This document shows, one piece after another, positions 42,071-50,923 of a DNA stretch of 57,791 nt. Within the stretch, counting starts at the first letter, position 1. Each line of letters begins with the position of its first letter. Source of the DNA: Candidatus Aegiribacteria sp. GTDB taxonomy: Bacteria; Fermentibacterota; Fermentibacteria; Fermentibacterales; JCC-6. The position numbers and the translations under genes are program-made. The DNA lies in contig JAUVLV010000008.1 of the NCBI GenBank assembly GCA_030600545.1, positions 1-57,791 on the forward strand, read 5' to 3'. The notes beneath the pieces are model-generated. The model did not search any database. It worked only from the letters and a program-made list of their open reading frames with translations, and was not told the origin of the DNA.

Positions 42071-43659
42071 GATATGGGTTACTCCTGCTGCCTCTCCTTT
42101 TTCTTCTGACCACCTGTGCCAAGATGGCGGCCCCCGGGGGAGGGCCTGAGGACAAGACCCCTCCGGAGATAGTTTCCATATTTCCCACTCCAGGAGCTGG
42201 ATATACTGATCTCCGGGAAATAACCATAGAGTGGAGCGAGAGGCTGGAAGAGGCTTCCGCTGCTGTTTTCATATATCCAGCCATGGAATACAGACTGGAT
42301 ATAAGCGGCTCCACGATGAAGATAGAGCTTGGATCAGCTGTTGGATCAGACCCGCTTGTAATTCACCTGCCGAAGGAGATCCGGGACAGGCGGGGCAATC
42401 AGTCGGGTATTTCTGAGGATCTGGTCTATAGTTCGGGGGATTCGCTGCCGATGGGTCAGCTGGTGGTTAACATGACAAGGCAGGGAGGCGGCAATCTCTC
42501 AGCGATTACGCTGGTTGAACTCTACAGCGATTCAATTATGGTTCGGAGAACAACGCCCGATTCAACCGGTACAACATGGATAAAATGGCTGCAGCCGGGG
42601 AATTACAGTCTGCTCTGTTACGAAGATCCGGACAGGTCGTACCTTTGGAATTCCGAGCAGGAAGCCGGTGTTGACAGTTCGTTCGTACTGACAGGAAATG
42701 ACAGCTTATCGATCGATGCCATATTGACAGTTGTAGATACTGCAGGCCCCGTTCTTACCGAGATAACGGCATTCGACAGTTACCATGTACAGCTGCTTTT
42801 CAACGAAGAAGTGTCCTACGCATCTTTCAGTGCGGGAGAGGTGATTCTGAAGGACAGCATTGGGGACGAAATACCGATAAACGGATTCTGGGTACCGGGC
42901 GGGTTTTCGGGGAATACCGTGGTACTTGATACATACAGGATTCCCGATGCGGAGATAACTGCTTACATATCAGGTATTGAAGACCTTATCCTCAATTCCT
43001 CAGATCCGGATTCCCTTGAGTTTTTCGGTGTGGATTCAATACCCGCGGACAGCCTCAGGATACGATCCTACTATCCAGCTCCCGGAGCAGAAAACGCGGA
43101 TCCTGCAGGCCCCTACCTGATTTCGTTCAATTACTGGATAGACCCCGATTCCCTGGCCGACAGATTCAGCCTTACAAGGATAACCGACAGCACCACGGTT
43201 CAGGGATCACTGGTCGTGGTGGATGGAAGATCTTTTGAGTTCTATCCCGAACATCAGCTCATAGGAGAGCAGCAGTACAGATTAGAACTGCTTCCAGGTT
43301 TGTCAACATTATGGGGTGATACACTTCAGACTCCGTTTACGTGGGCTTTTGCGGCCTTATGGGGGGATGAACCCGGTTCGATCACCGGTAAAATCAGCGG
43401 TTCGGTATCTCCGCCTGTGAAACTGCAGATAAGCAGAACCGGAGGCGGTGGGGACGCAGCAGTAACCTATGCAACTGTCCAATCCGGGGATTACCGGGTT
43501 AACGATATACCCGCCGGACGTTATACTGTCGCGGCATTTGTAGATTCCGACAACGGAGGAACGTGGAGTTCCATGGAGCCATACGGCACATTTCCCGGCG
43601 TGGTTCTTGTCCAACCGGGTCTTATTACAAGGAATGTGAACATTGAAATATTACCCTGA
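42067..43659 (+). CDS. Ig-like domain lipoprotein
   Basis: A 530-residue lipoprotein with a leucine-rich signal and lipobox LLTTC. The mature part opens KMAAPGGGPEDKTPPEIVSIFPTPGA, the standard opening of a family of Bacteroidota-type surface lipoproteins with Big_5-like Ig domains. Further Ig-like units begin near DTAGPVLTEITAFDSYHVQLLFNEEV and IRSYYPAPGAENADPAGPYLISFN; the end (SGDYRVNDIPAGRYTVAAFVDSDNGG) is a carboxypeptidase-regulatory-like strand pair. Function unknown, probably structural at the outer membrane. GTG 42067 has GGAGGGGA upstream and overlaps the ParB-like gene. Confidence 0.85.
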   Translation: MRYGLLLLPLLFLLTTCAKMAAPGGGPEDKTPPEIVSIFPTPGAGYTDLREITIEWSERLEEASAAVFIYPAMEYRLDISGSTMKIELGSAVGSDPLVIHLPKEIRDRRGNQSGISEDLVYSSGDSLPMGQLVVNMTRQGGGNLSAITLVELYSDSIMVRRTTPDSTGTTWIKWLQPGNYSLLCYEDPDRSYLWNSEQEAGVDSSFVLTGNDSLSIDAILTVVDTAGPVLTEITAFDSYHVQLLFNEEVSYASFSAGEVILKDSIGDEIPINGFWVPGGFSGNTVVLDTYRIPDAEITAYISGIEDLILNSSDPDSLEFFGVDSIPADSLRIRSYYPAPGAENADPAGPYLISFNYWIDPDSLADRFSLTRITDSTTVQGSLVVVDGRSFEFYPEHQLIGEQQYRLELLPGLSTLWGDTLQTPFTWAFAALWGDEPGSITGKISGSVSPPVKLQISRTGGGGDAAVTYATVQSGDYRVNDIPAGRYTVAAFVDSDNGGTWSSMEPYGTFPGVVLVQPGLITRNVNIEILP

Positions 43660-44440
43660 GAAAATATTCAAAAGGGAAAATTGCATCGGCTGCGGTATCT
43701 GCGCAGAAGTATGTCCTTCCCATGCCATACATATGAGTAATGGATATCCGGTTTTCAACAGCTCCCGGTGCATCGGCTGCGGTCACTGCGGATCGTTCTG
43801 TCCGGAGAACGTATTTGAAATGGATCCTCTTCCTGAAAACCCGGCCACTCCGAAGCAATACAGAGCACTGCTTGAGATCAGAAGATCTATCCGTTCCTAT
43901 TCGGATATACTGCCATCGGAAGAAGAGATAAATGAGCTTATCTCCATAGTGTCTCAATCCCCTACAGGTGTAAATGCACAGGGCATCATCGTAAGAGCGA
44001 TAAGCGGATCTGAGAACGTCAGCAGATTCGTAGACCCTGTCAGAAAGATGCTCAGGATTCTGTCTTTCACAGGTCTTCCTCATATTATCGGGAAGATAAC
44101 CGGGATGACTGCCTATATAAAGAGCCTGCGCGGGGGAGAGGATGTAATCTTCAGGGGAGCGCCAGTTGTGCTGTTCTTCCATGTACCCAGAAAGAACATT
44201 ACAGGTTACACTGACGGAGTTATCGCCGCTTCCGCAGTTATGAACTATGCGGTATCTATGGGAATGGGAACCCTCTGGAACGGTGTTGCCGAGAAGATCT
44301 ATCCATTCGTAAGATCCTGGCACACCCGTGAAACCAGGAGAACAAGGCTTACAGCTGTTCTATGTGTCGGTTATCCTGCCCTGAAACCAAAATGGAAGGC
44401 TCCGGAAAGAATCTACAATCTTCTACAAAAGGATTGTTGA
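43643..44440 (+). CDS. Ferredoxin-nitroreductase fusion protein
   Basis: A 265-residue protein. Residues 1-60 hold two 4Fe-4S motifs (CIGCGICAEVCP and CIGCGHCGSFCP). Residues about 72-265 are a nitroreductase-type FMN domain (RRSIRSYSDILPSEEEINELISIVSQSPTGVNAQG, APVVLFF, AASAVMNYAVSMGMGTLWNG). This fusion is known in anaerobes, where the clusters pass electrons to the flavin; the substrate is not predictable. TTG 43643 has AAGGA upstream and overlaps the lipoprotein gene by 17 bases. Confidence 0.9.
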   Translation: MKYYPEKIFKRENCIGCGICAEVCPSHAIHMSNGYPVFNSSRCIGCGHCGSFCPENVFEMDPLPENPATPKQYRALLEIRRSIRSYSDILPSEEEINELISIVSQSPTGVNAQGIIVRAISGSENVSRFVDPVRKMLRILSFTGLPHIIGKITGMTAYIKSLRGGEDVIFRGAPVVLFFHVPRKNITGYTDGVIAASAVMNYAVSMGMGTLWNGVAEKIYPFVRSWHTRETRRTRLTAVLCVGYPALKPKWKAPERIYNLLQKDC

Positions 44441-44453
44441 AAAATTCAGTTTC

Positions 44454-44966
44454 CTACTGAATCCCGAGACGTGCAGCTTCCTCAGGTTCTTGCTGTCTAA
44501 GGAGTTCATAGTCGGAATACTGCGTGAGAATATTCATCTGTGAAATTTGATTTGCCAGAGAGTTGTCCTGCTCTCTGTAGAAAATGATTGCATCGTTAAC
44601 CGAATTGAATACATCCATATCAAGATCGTAGAACCTGCTGGTTAGGGCACGGTCAGCGGAATGTCTCTGCTCTTCGGTCATTCCTTCCCTGATAGCACCT
44701 AATTCCACGAACTGGGTGATGTAGGCTTCCTTCATGACTCTGATTTCAGGCCAGAGCTCCTCAGCAGACAATCCCTGGTTTACCAGGTCATTCAAATCGG
44801 CATACATCTCTTCATAAATATCCGCGACCCTGTTTCCAAGAGCCTCAGGATCTGTTACTTCTTCAACCTGATCAAAAGTCTCATCAGTTCCGTCAGCCGT
44901 TTCCCCGCCACATCCTGCTGCAAGCAGAATTGACAGAAAGATAATAGATATTAATGACCATTTCAT
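44454..44966 (-). CDS. Lipoprotein, helical
   Basis: A 170-residue lipoprotein: signal MKWSLISIIFLSILLAAGC with lipobox LAAGC, an acidic linker, then a mostly helical region (NRVADIYEEMYADLNDLVNQ, EIRVMKEAYITQFVELGAI). No family is recognised. AAGGGGG precedes the ATG and a promoter lies further up. It converges on the ferredoxin-nitroreductase gene with 13 bases between their ends. Confidence 0.75.
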   Translation of the reverse strand: MKWSLISIIFLSILLAAGCGGETADGTDETFDQVEEVTDPEALGNRVADIYEEMYADLNDLVNQGLSAEELWPEIRVMKEAYITQFVELGAIREGMTEEQRHSADRALTSRFYDLDMDVFNSVNDAIIFYREQDNSLANQISQMNILTQYSDYELLRQQEPEEAARLGIQ

Positions 44967-45019
44967 CTGTGCCCCCTTTTGAGAAGTGTAATTTAATGCC
45001 TAAATACTAAGTGAATGAG

Positions 45020-45048
45020 AATATCTCCGCGGTGGATCCGGTTGTCAA
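45020..45048 (-). promoter_or_regulatory. Promoter candidate for helical lipoprotein
   Basis: On the minus strand TTGACA (45048-45043), a 17-base spacer and GATATT (45025-45020), about 54 bases before the ATG at 44966. Confidence 0.5.
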
Positions 45049-45169
45049 TACAGAAAGCAAGAACCTTCCCTGTCCCGGCAGATATCAGTAATCAGAGCGT
45101 GAACATGAGGATTCCAGTTGGCCAATCAGACTGAAGAAGAGCGCTGCAACCAGTGAATCCGCATTGCTT

Positions 45170-46096
45170 TTACTGTGGGGGAATGCGGTATCTGAGGGGA
45201 TCGTGAAGATCTTCTCTCGGACCTGCGTTCATGATATTTCTCCAGCCAAGAAGTTCCCTGACACTGTACTGGCTCATATCAAGCCTTCCAAAACGGAACC
45301 AGCCCTCGGGTGAATCAAGAAGGCTTCTCATTGAGGATACGCTTCCGTTGGCCAGAAAACCCATTCTGACAGCCTGCCTGCCCATGAACCGTAATTCCGC
45401 AAGATACTCTTCGGCTCCTATGCCCTTTGGGAATCTGCCGCCGGGATAAGCCATCGCGAAAACCTCACTAATTCGCAGCCCAATCCTTTTGTGGAATTTT
45501 ACCATCGGCAGAAGTACCGCGTCCTCCCATCTGTCCCGGGGGAGTCTGATGAAATCGGCGTGCATATTCGTGTGATTTCCGATGGAGAAACCCATATCAA
45601 GCAGAAGATTGAATTTCTCCGCTGTGTATTACTCCTGACCGAACGGTATTTTGTCCCAGGATATGAAGAATGTTGCACTGTGACCGAATTCAGGATGTTC
45701 GTTGCAGTAATCCTCAAGGATGGCTACAACGCAATTGGGATCTATCTCCACTGAATTGCCGCTGACGATGAAATTGAAATTATCCTGCCATCCGTCATCG
45801 AAAGTAATCATCACAGGTCTGCGATTTTGCGGAACCTGCATCAGGTTGTTCTCGATATCCTCGGCTGTTATAAGAAAGAAACCTGCCTCATTCAGAAGCT
45901 GGAGGTCTGTGAGGAGTCTGCCCGTGGATACTCCGTAGTATCCGTTAACAGGGTCGCTCACATGATGATACATGAGAACTGGTATCCCGCTTGGCGCGTT
46001 ATTATCAACCGGTTCGGGATCGCTGTAACTCAGGCAGGTTGTTTTGCCTGTTCCGGGGGACCATAGAACCAGCAGCGGGATAAGGAGCTGTATCAT
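45170..46096 (-). pseudogene. Polysaccharide deacetylase gene interrupted by in-frame TAA
   Basis: Two halves of one NodB-type deacetylase lie in the same frame. The first (46096-45629, 155 residues) has a hydrophobic start, GIPVLMYHHVSD and the metal-site VMITFDDGWQDNF. It stops at TAA (45631-45629) after KIPFGQE. The frame continues at once with YTAEKFNLLLDMGFSIGNHTNMHADF, holding the second metal motif (H-x3-H), and runs to 45170 with the family's AYPGGRFP. Only one codon separates them, so this is a nonsense change, not a frameshift. Neither half has a full active site. ATG 46096 overlaps the upstream lipoprotein stop (ATGA). Confidence 0.8.
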
Positions 46097-46812
46097 TGTG
46101 AAGGAATCACAGTGATGCGGTCAAGGTCAGTATTCACGTAGCCGTCAACAAATACTCCCACCTGACCCATAGCAGGCATTGGAGTTCTTACAACCTGTAT
46201 CAGCTGTCCATTTATACGCAGGTCTACGTAATTGCCGTGAACAAGTGCCGATACTTCCACTCCAGGCTGGCTGTAGGGGAGAAGCCTGCTTGATTCAAAG
46301 GGATCAAGCCCCATAACGGGTAGCCAAAGGCCGTTGATACACCTCTGAACGGTGTATTGTCCCCTGGAATTAACTCCAAGCAGCAGGAAATCTTCGGTTG
46401 ATTCAGCGCCAACCACCAGGCCAACAACACAGTGGGTGGCAGCATCGAGAAGATCGAACTGGGCTTCGACGAGGCCATCATCGACAAGGCCGGCTGTGGA
46501 AAGAAGAATAACGGGATCGCTGAAAATGGAGTTGTCTATGTGCATCGATCCATTGTAGACTTCGTAATAGCATGAGGAACCGAATGGTTCGGAAAGGATA
46601 TTATCGAAAGTGCAGTTCAACAGCGTGTCTTCGGTTTCGGGTGATGTTGAGTAGGCTGTTGAAGTATATATGGCAGCAGTATCGGAAGTTGCGGTATAGG
46701 TAGTGGTAGCTCCAGCGTAGAAACCCGATAGTCTGGTCTCGCCACAGCCAGGAAGGATAAGCACAGAAGCCAGGAAAAGCACAGTGATGGCAATGTGTAA
46801 TCGGGATTTCAT
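46093..46812 (-). CDS. Lipoprotein with concanavalin-like fold
   Basis: A 239-residue lipoprotein with lipobox LPGC. After a Thr/Ser/Ala-rich linker (about 30-58) the mature domain has alternating strands (LLNCTFDN, GLVEAQFDLLDAATHCVVGLVVG, FLLLGVNSRGQYTVQRCINGLWL, VDLRINGQLIQVV, GQVGVFVDGY), the pattern of glucanase/lectin-like jelly rolls such as DUF1080. Sugar binding is plausible given the deacetylase gene that overlaps its stop. GAAAG precedes the ATG. It is divergent from the HlyD-like gene with only 44 bases between. Confidence 0.78.
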   Translation of the reverse strand: MKSRLHIAITVLFLASVLILPGCGETRLSGFYAGATTTYTATSDTAAIYTSTAYSTSPETEDTLLNCTFDNILSEPFGSSCYYEVYNGSMHIDNSIFSDPVILLSTAGLVDDGLVEAQFDLLDAATHCVVGLVVGAESTEDFLLLGVNSRGQYTVQRCINGLWLPVMGLDPFESSRLLPYSQPGVEVSALVHGNYVDLRINGQLIQVVRTPMPAMGQVGVFVDGYVNTDLDRITVIPSQ

Positions 46813-46856
46813 GCTTCTTCTTTCGTGATTTGAGTGATAAGGAGTATCAGGAACCA

Positions 46857-47726
46857 GTGAAAATTAATACTCTCAGCACTATTTGTCCAGTGCTTTACGG
46901 CATTACATTCGCCGGAGTACTGCTTATTTCAAACTGCGGAACCGCCGGGGAAGAGGTAGAAGCTGTCCCCTCCGTAGAACGTGAACCTGCAGTAGCACAC
47001 GCAGTTGAAGTTACGGGATTCAGTTTTGAGGTTTCACCGCCGGATACTGTATCGGTTAAGTGGTCGGGGGAAGGATCGGCAGTGGTTACCGATATATACG
47101 CTTCTTCCGGGCAGGAAATCCATACCGGTGATACTCTTTTTCATGTTAGAGAAGATCTTCATATTGTTGAGAGAGAAAGGCTTGCCATGCAGCTTGATCT
47201 TGCTTCGGCTATGCTCTCCTCGGCGTCATCGGATACATTGCTTCTGCAAAGGGTGGACAGCCTGGAACTGCTTCTTGATTCACTGTTGTTCTTCGAAAAG
47301 ACATCGTACCTGTCCCCGCTGGAAGGAACCATGGAAAATGTTCATATCACAGCTGATGAGCGAATCAGACCCGGGGATGTTATAGCTGAGATTTCAGTCG
47401 CGAGCAGTGAACTGTTCCATGTCTTCCCTCCGACTGACTGCACGATGAATTCCTGGCCTCCCGGTAGCGGTGCTATCCGTTTCGTTGAGGAAAAACCTGA
47501 ATATGCTGTATATTCGGGGGAACTTCCTGTCCTTGAAGCCGAATTTTCTAAACTTGTGGCAGTGCCGCGCGAAGCTGTATACGAAAGTGACCTTGAAAGC
47601 TATTTAGTTACTGTAGATTATGATACAATATTGGTCATTCGAACGGGAATGAAGAATAACAGCCTGGTGATCCTACTGCCCGAAGAACCTGTTCTGCTTG
47701 ATCTTCTGACATGGGCTGGAAAATGA
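46857..47726 (+). CDS. HlyD-like (biotinyl-lipoyl fold) lipoprotein
   Basis: A 289-residue protein. From GTG 46857, which has CAGGA nearby, the N-terminus is a lipoprotein signal with lipobox LISNC; an upstream TTG at 46830 would bury it. Two half lipoyl motifs flank a short helical hairpin (about 85-165): VVTDIYASSGQEIHTGDTLFHV and YLSPLEGTMENVHITADERIRPGDVIAEI. This is the periplasmic-adaptor architecture of efflux systems, but no transporter or TolC gene is adjacent. Cargo unknown. Confidence 0.75.
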   Translation: MKINTLSTICPVLYGITFAGVLLISNCGTAGEEVEAVPSVEREPAVAHAVEVTGFSFEVSPPDTVSVKWSGEGSAVVTDIYASSGQEIHTGDTLFHVREDLHIVERERLAMQLDLASAMLSSASSDTLLLQRVDSLELLLDSLLFFEKTSYLSPLEGTMENVHITADERIRPGDVIAEISVASSELFHVFPPTDCTMNSWPPGSGAIRFVEEKPEYAVYSGELPVLEAEFSKLVAVPREAVYESDLESYLVTVDYDTILVIRTGMKNNSLVILLPEEPVLLDLLTWAGK

Positions 47727-47739
47727 ATGGAGAATCCCA

Positions 47740-49008
47740 TTGAACACTGAAGCATCCGAGCTTGTTTTTAGAACTTCTTACGATTATGCCCCTGTTCCCG
47801 AAAAGATAATCAGTACCTTCAATAAGTGGGAAGAAGATGGCAAGCTGGGCTTTATGAGTCTTCCCGAAGACTCGGAACTCCTTGACGAAACACTGCGGTT
47901 AGCAGATACGATAAGGGGATTTGTTGACCGCATGATAGTCTGTGGTATTGGCGGATCGTCTCTTGGCCTCAGGGCGCTTCTCAGCGCATTTCCCGGAACT
48001 TTTGATGAGAAGATAAAAGTTATCGTAGCTGATTCGCCGGATTCCGCACTGATCGATGAGATAACAGGGAGTATGAACCCAGACAGGACATCGCTAACTG
48101 TTATTACAAAGTCAGGTGGTACGGCAGAAACCATGTCCATATTTCTTTCTCTTGTCAGATGGATAGCGGAATCGGCAAACGGGGAAAAAGGAATAACGGC
48201 CATAACAGATCCGATCAAGGGTGATTTAAGGAGGCTTGTACGGGACAGAAAATGGCACTCACTTCCTGTTCCTCCCTCAGTAGGAGGAAGATTCAGCGTT
48301 CTCAGTCCGGTAGGTCTTTTTCCCGCTGCATTTGCGGGAATTGATATCAAAGCCCTGCTTTGGGGCGCAGGGGCAGTTGCAGCTGATTACCGTGAGAGAG
48401 GTTCATATAGCCTTGCCGCGGAAATTGCCGCTGGATTCCTATGCAATATTTCCAAGTATCCTATACATACTTTCTTTCCATATAACGACAGACTCTTTGA
48501 CACAGCACTCTGGTTTTCCCAGCTCTGGGCTGAAAGTCTTGGGAAGAAGGAGAATCTCTCTGGAGATCCAATCGTGACGGGACAAACTCCTCTTGCTTGC
48601 AGGGGGCCCGCCGACCAGCATTCACTGGTTCAGCTGTTCATGGAGGGCCCACAGGACAAGACCGTGACCATACTCACGACGCCTAAGGACAGTAATGCAC
48701 CGAAATTGCCAGGTGGTTTCGAAGAATACCCATCTCTTTCGTACCTTGAAGGTATTACCCCTGATGAACTTAGAACTGCTGAAGCCGGAGCCACGGGTAA
48801 AGCACTTGAAGAGAACGGAATCCCGGTCAGCTACATCGAAATGAAGAAATTTGATGAAAGAACTATCGGGGAACTCCTCATGTCACTTGAGATAGCAACC
48901 GTTCTTACGGGGCTTGCTCTTGACATTAACCCCCTTGACCAGCCCGGTGTGGAGAGGGGAAAGGTTTTAACCTATAAGGCGCTGAACCGTCCGGGGTACG
49001 AGGCTTGA
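47740..49008 (+). CDS. pgi: Glucose-6-phosphate isomerase
   Basis: A 422-residue enzyme that interconverts glucose-6-phosphate and fructose-6-phosphate. Motifs are VCGIGGSSLGLRALL, VITKSGGTAETMS (phosphate loop), VGGRFSVLSPVGLFPAAFAG, the conserved QHSLVQLFMEGP region and a C-terminal catalytic Lys near KVLTYKALNRPG. It is a short PGI, as in many bacteria. TTG 47740 has TGGAGA upstream. With glgB it supports sugar storage and use; the next gene overlaps its stop (TTGA). Confidence 0.95.
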   Translation: MNTEASELVFRTSYDYAPVPEKIISTFNKWEEDGKLGFMSLPEDSELLDETLRLADTIRGFVDRMIVCGIGGSSLGLRALLSAFPGTFDEKIKVIVADSPDSALIDEITGSMNPDRTSLTVITKSGGTAETMSIFLSLVRWIAESANGEKGITAITDPIKGDLRRLVRDRKWHSLPVPPSVGGRFSVLSPVGLFPAAFAGIDIKALLWGAGAVAADYRERGSYSLAAEIAAGFLCNISKYPIHTFFPYNDRLFDTALWFSQLWAESLGKKENLSGDPIVTGQTPLACRGPADQHSLVQLFMEGPQDKTVTILTTPKDSNAPKLPGGFEEYPSLSYLEGITPDELRTAEAGATGKALEENGIPVSYIEMKKFDERTIGELLMSLEIATVLTGLALDINPLDQPGVERGKVLTYKALNRPGYEA

Positions 49009-50246
49009 TACATTGTTTTATACTGAGCGCACTAACTGCTTTCCCGGTTCTTTATCCGAGCCCGTCGGACGTTCTTGAAACATCATCTATTTACTCATGG
49101 ACCGTTTCTAACCTGCTTGAATGGGAAACAGCGTTTGTCCGCGACGGAGTTCCCGTGCTTAACTCCGTATTTCAGCCATTTCCAGCATGGGGTTCGTTCG
49201 AATCGCTGACACTGAGATCTCCGCTTGATGCCGGAGTATGGGGAAACGGAGGCTGGGAGATGGATTTCACTTCCTATTCTATTCCCGACAGCTCTTTTTC
49301 AAGCGGGGTTGGCCTTATTGAGAACAGCGCATCAAGGAACAGGTATTCAGCCTACCTCAGAAGACCTCTGATGTCCGACCTGCTGGTTGATTTCACCATG
49401 TCAAGAGAGGATACGCTGAATAATCAGAGGTACATACTGCGGCACGGCGATTTTGAAACGGGGGGACGCAGCTGGAAGACAACCGAGAACGGTTATACGC
49501 TTTGGGCTGGATGGAATCCCGGTGATGCGGTAACACGTTTTGCGTTCGCTCATCTGCATCCTGCAGGCAGATACTGGGAAGCTCTGGGTTCCTATAGAAC
49601 GGAGATCTCCCGGTTAGATATCCGAGCCGCCGGTTCAGTCAGCATTTATGATGATTCACTCTTCAGCGCGGAAGCTCATCTCAGAACGGAGTATCCTGTT
49701 TATGGAATGAGGGGTGTGATCAGAAGCGATATCATCGATCTTGACGGAGATGTCTCACTGGGTGGCACGGCCGGAATACTTGCTGAAACTGGCATATTCA
49801 ATTTCCAGGCAGGGGTCGCTGTCATTCCTGATTCTCATCCGCGAATCATAGGAATTACTGGTATTGATCCTATTGAAATAGTGCTGGAAGCTGATAAGAA
49901 CGGTTTTGAAGGAGGAATTCAGTCTCTGATCAGTACTGATTACGGTTTTCTTCATGCTGGAACCTCAATAAAGAAGGACACTGTCCGTTTTCAGGGAATT
50001 GCGTTGCCTTCACTGCCATGGGGAGCTTCTGGAAGGATACATGGAGGTGTTTCGTGGCAACTTCTGCATGCTGACACCAGCACAAGCGGAACCATGGATG
50101 TCAAAACCCTGTTTACATTAGGGAGGTTTGCATTCATTTTCGACCTTGAGGATGTTCTGGACGACTGTAGAAGCTATTCTTTCGGGATAACATGGACATT
50201 CAGTGACTACCCACCGCGTATTATTGAAGAGGATGACAGAAACTGA
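49005..50246 (+). CDS. Putative outer-membrane beta-barrel protein
   Basis: A 413-residue protein with an N-terminal signal sequence (MIHCFILSALTAFPVLY) and a body of alternating hydrophobic/polar strands rich in aromatics and glycine (SAYLRRPLMSDLLVDFTMS, YTLWAGWNPGDAVTRFAFAHL, FAFIFDLEDVLDDCRSYSFGITWTF), consistent with a barrel. No family is recognised. TTG 49005 overlaps the pgi stop and purN overlaps its own (TGATG), so the three are translated in sequence. Confidence 0.68.
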   Translation: MIHCFILSALTAFPVLYPSPSDVLETSSIYSWTVSNLLEWETAFVRDGVPVLNSVFQPFPAWGSFESLTLRSPLDAGVWGNGGWEMDFTSYSIPDSSFSSGVGLIENSASRNRYSAYLRRPLMSDLLVDFTMSREDTLNNQRYILRHGDFETGGRSWKTTENGYTLWAGWNPGDAVTRFAFAHLHPAGRYWEALGSYRTEISRLDIRAAGSVSIYDDSLFSAEAHLRTEYPVYGMRGVIRSDIIDLDGDVSLGGTAGILAETGIFNFQAGVAVIPDSHPRIIGITGIDPIEIVLEADKNGFEGGIQSLISTDYGFLHAGTSIKKDTVRFQGIALPSLPWGASGRIHGGVSWQLLHADTSTSGTMDVKTLFTLGRFAFIFDLEDVLDDCRSYSFGITWTFSDYPPRIIEEDDRN

Positions 50247-50881
50247 TGATATCAGGTAAGCAGGAAAAAGGAAGCACAATCAAAGTTGCAGTTCTCGCTT
50301 CAGGCAGAGGTTCAAATTTTGAGGCTCTATGCAGGGGTAAAACTGGAAATGGAAGAATCGCACTGCTGATCTCGGACAACGAAAAGGCGGAAATTCTGCA
50401 GAAGGCATCCGCATCAGGAGTTGAAGCCCTTTACATGTCACCGGGAAAGTACCGAACAAAATTTGAAGAGTCAGAAGAGATGGAATGGGTTCGTCTTATG
50501 CGAAGCAGAGGTATTGAACTTGTCTGTCTCGCCGGACTTATGAGAATCATCAAGGGACCGATGCTGGAGGAGTACAATGGCAGGATTCTTAACATACACC
50601 CATCACTGCTTCCATCATTCCCGGGATTGAACGCTCAGAAGCAGGCACTTGATTATGGTGTCAGGATAACAGGGTGTACGGTTCATTACGTAAACGCTGG
50701 AGTTGACACGGGGCCGATTATTCTGCAGAAAACTGTTCATGTAGCTGATGATGATACAGTTGAGACACTATCCGGCAGAATACTGCAGCAGGAACATCTG
50801 GCCTATTCCGAAGCTGTAAAGCTTCACTGCGGGGGTGTTCTGGCTGTTGATGGAAGACGTATATTCAAAAGAAAAATATAG
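50246..50881 (+). CDS. purN: Phosphoribosylglycinamide formyltransferase
   Basis: A 211-residue enzyme of purine synthesis that formylates GAR using 10-formyl-THF. Motifs are VAVLASGRGSNFEAL, VCLAGLMRIIKGPMLEEYNGRILNIHPSLLPSFPG (with the catalytic Asn-His pair in LNIHPS), TGCTVHYVNAGVDTGPIILQK. Length is normal. The ATG overlaps the upstream stop. No other pur gene is in the window. Confidence 0.95.
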   Translation: MISGKQEKGSTIKVAVLASGRGSNFEALCRGKTGNGRIALLISDNEKAEILQKASASGVEALYMSPGKYRTKFEESEEMEWVRLMRSRGIELVCLAGLMRIIKGPMLEEYNGRILNIHPSLLPSFPGLNAQKQALDYGVRITGCTVHYVNAGVDTGPIILQKTVHVADDDTVETLSGRILQQEHLAYSEAVKLHCGGVLAVDGRRIFKRKI

Positions 50882-50923
50882 ATTGTTACTGATTCATTAA
50901 AAAATTGAGAGGATAATAAAATA

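Noticed and set aside
45629-45631. Recoding of TAA as an amino acid
   Set aside because: TAA ends many intact genes in the window, and known recoded amino acids use TGA or TAG. A nonsense change or error is simpler.
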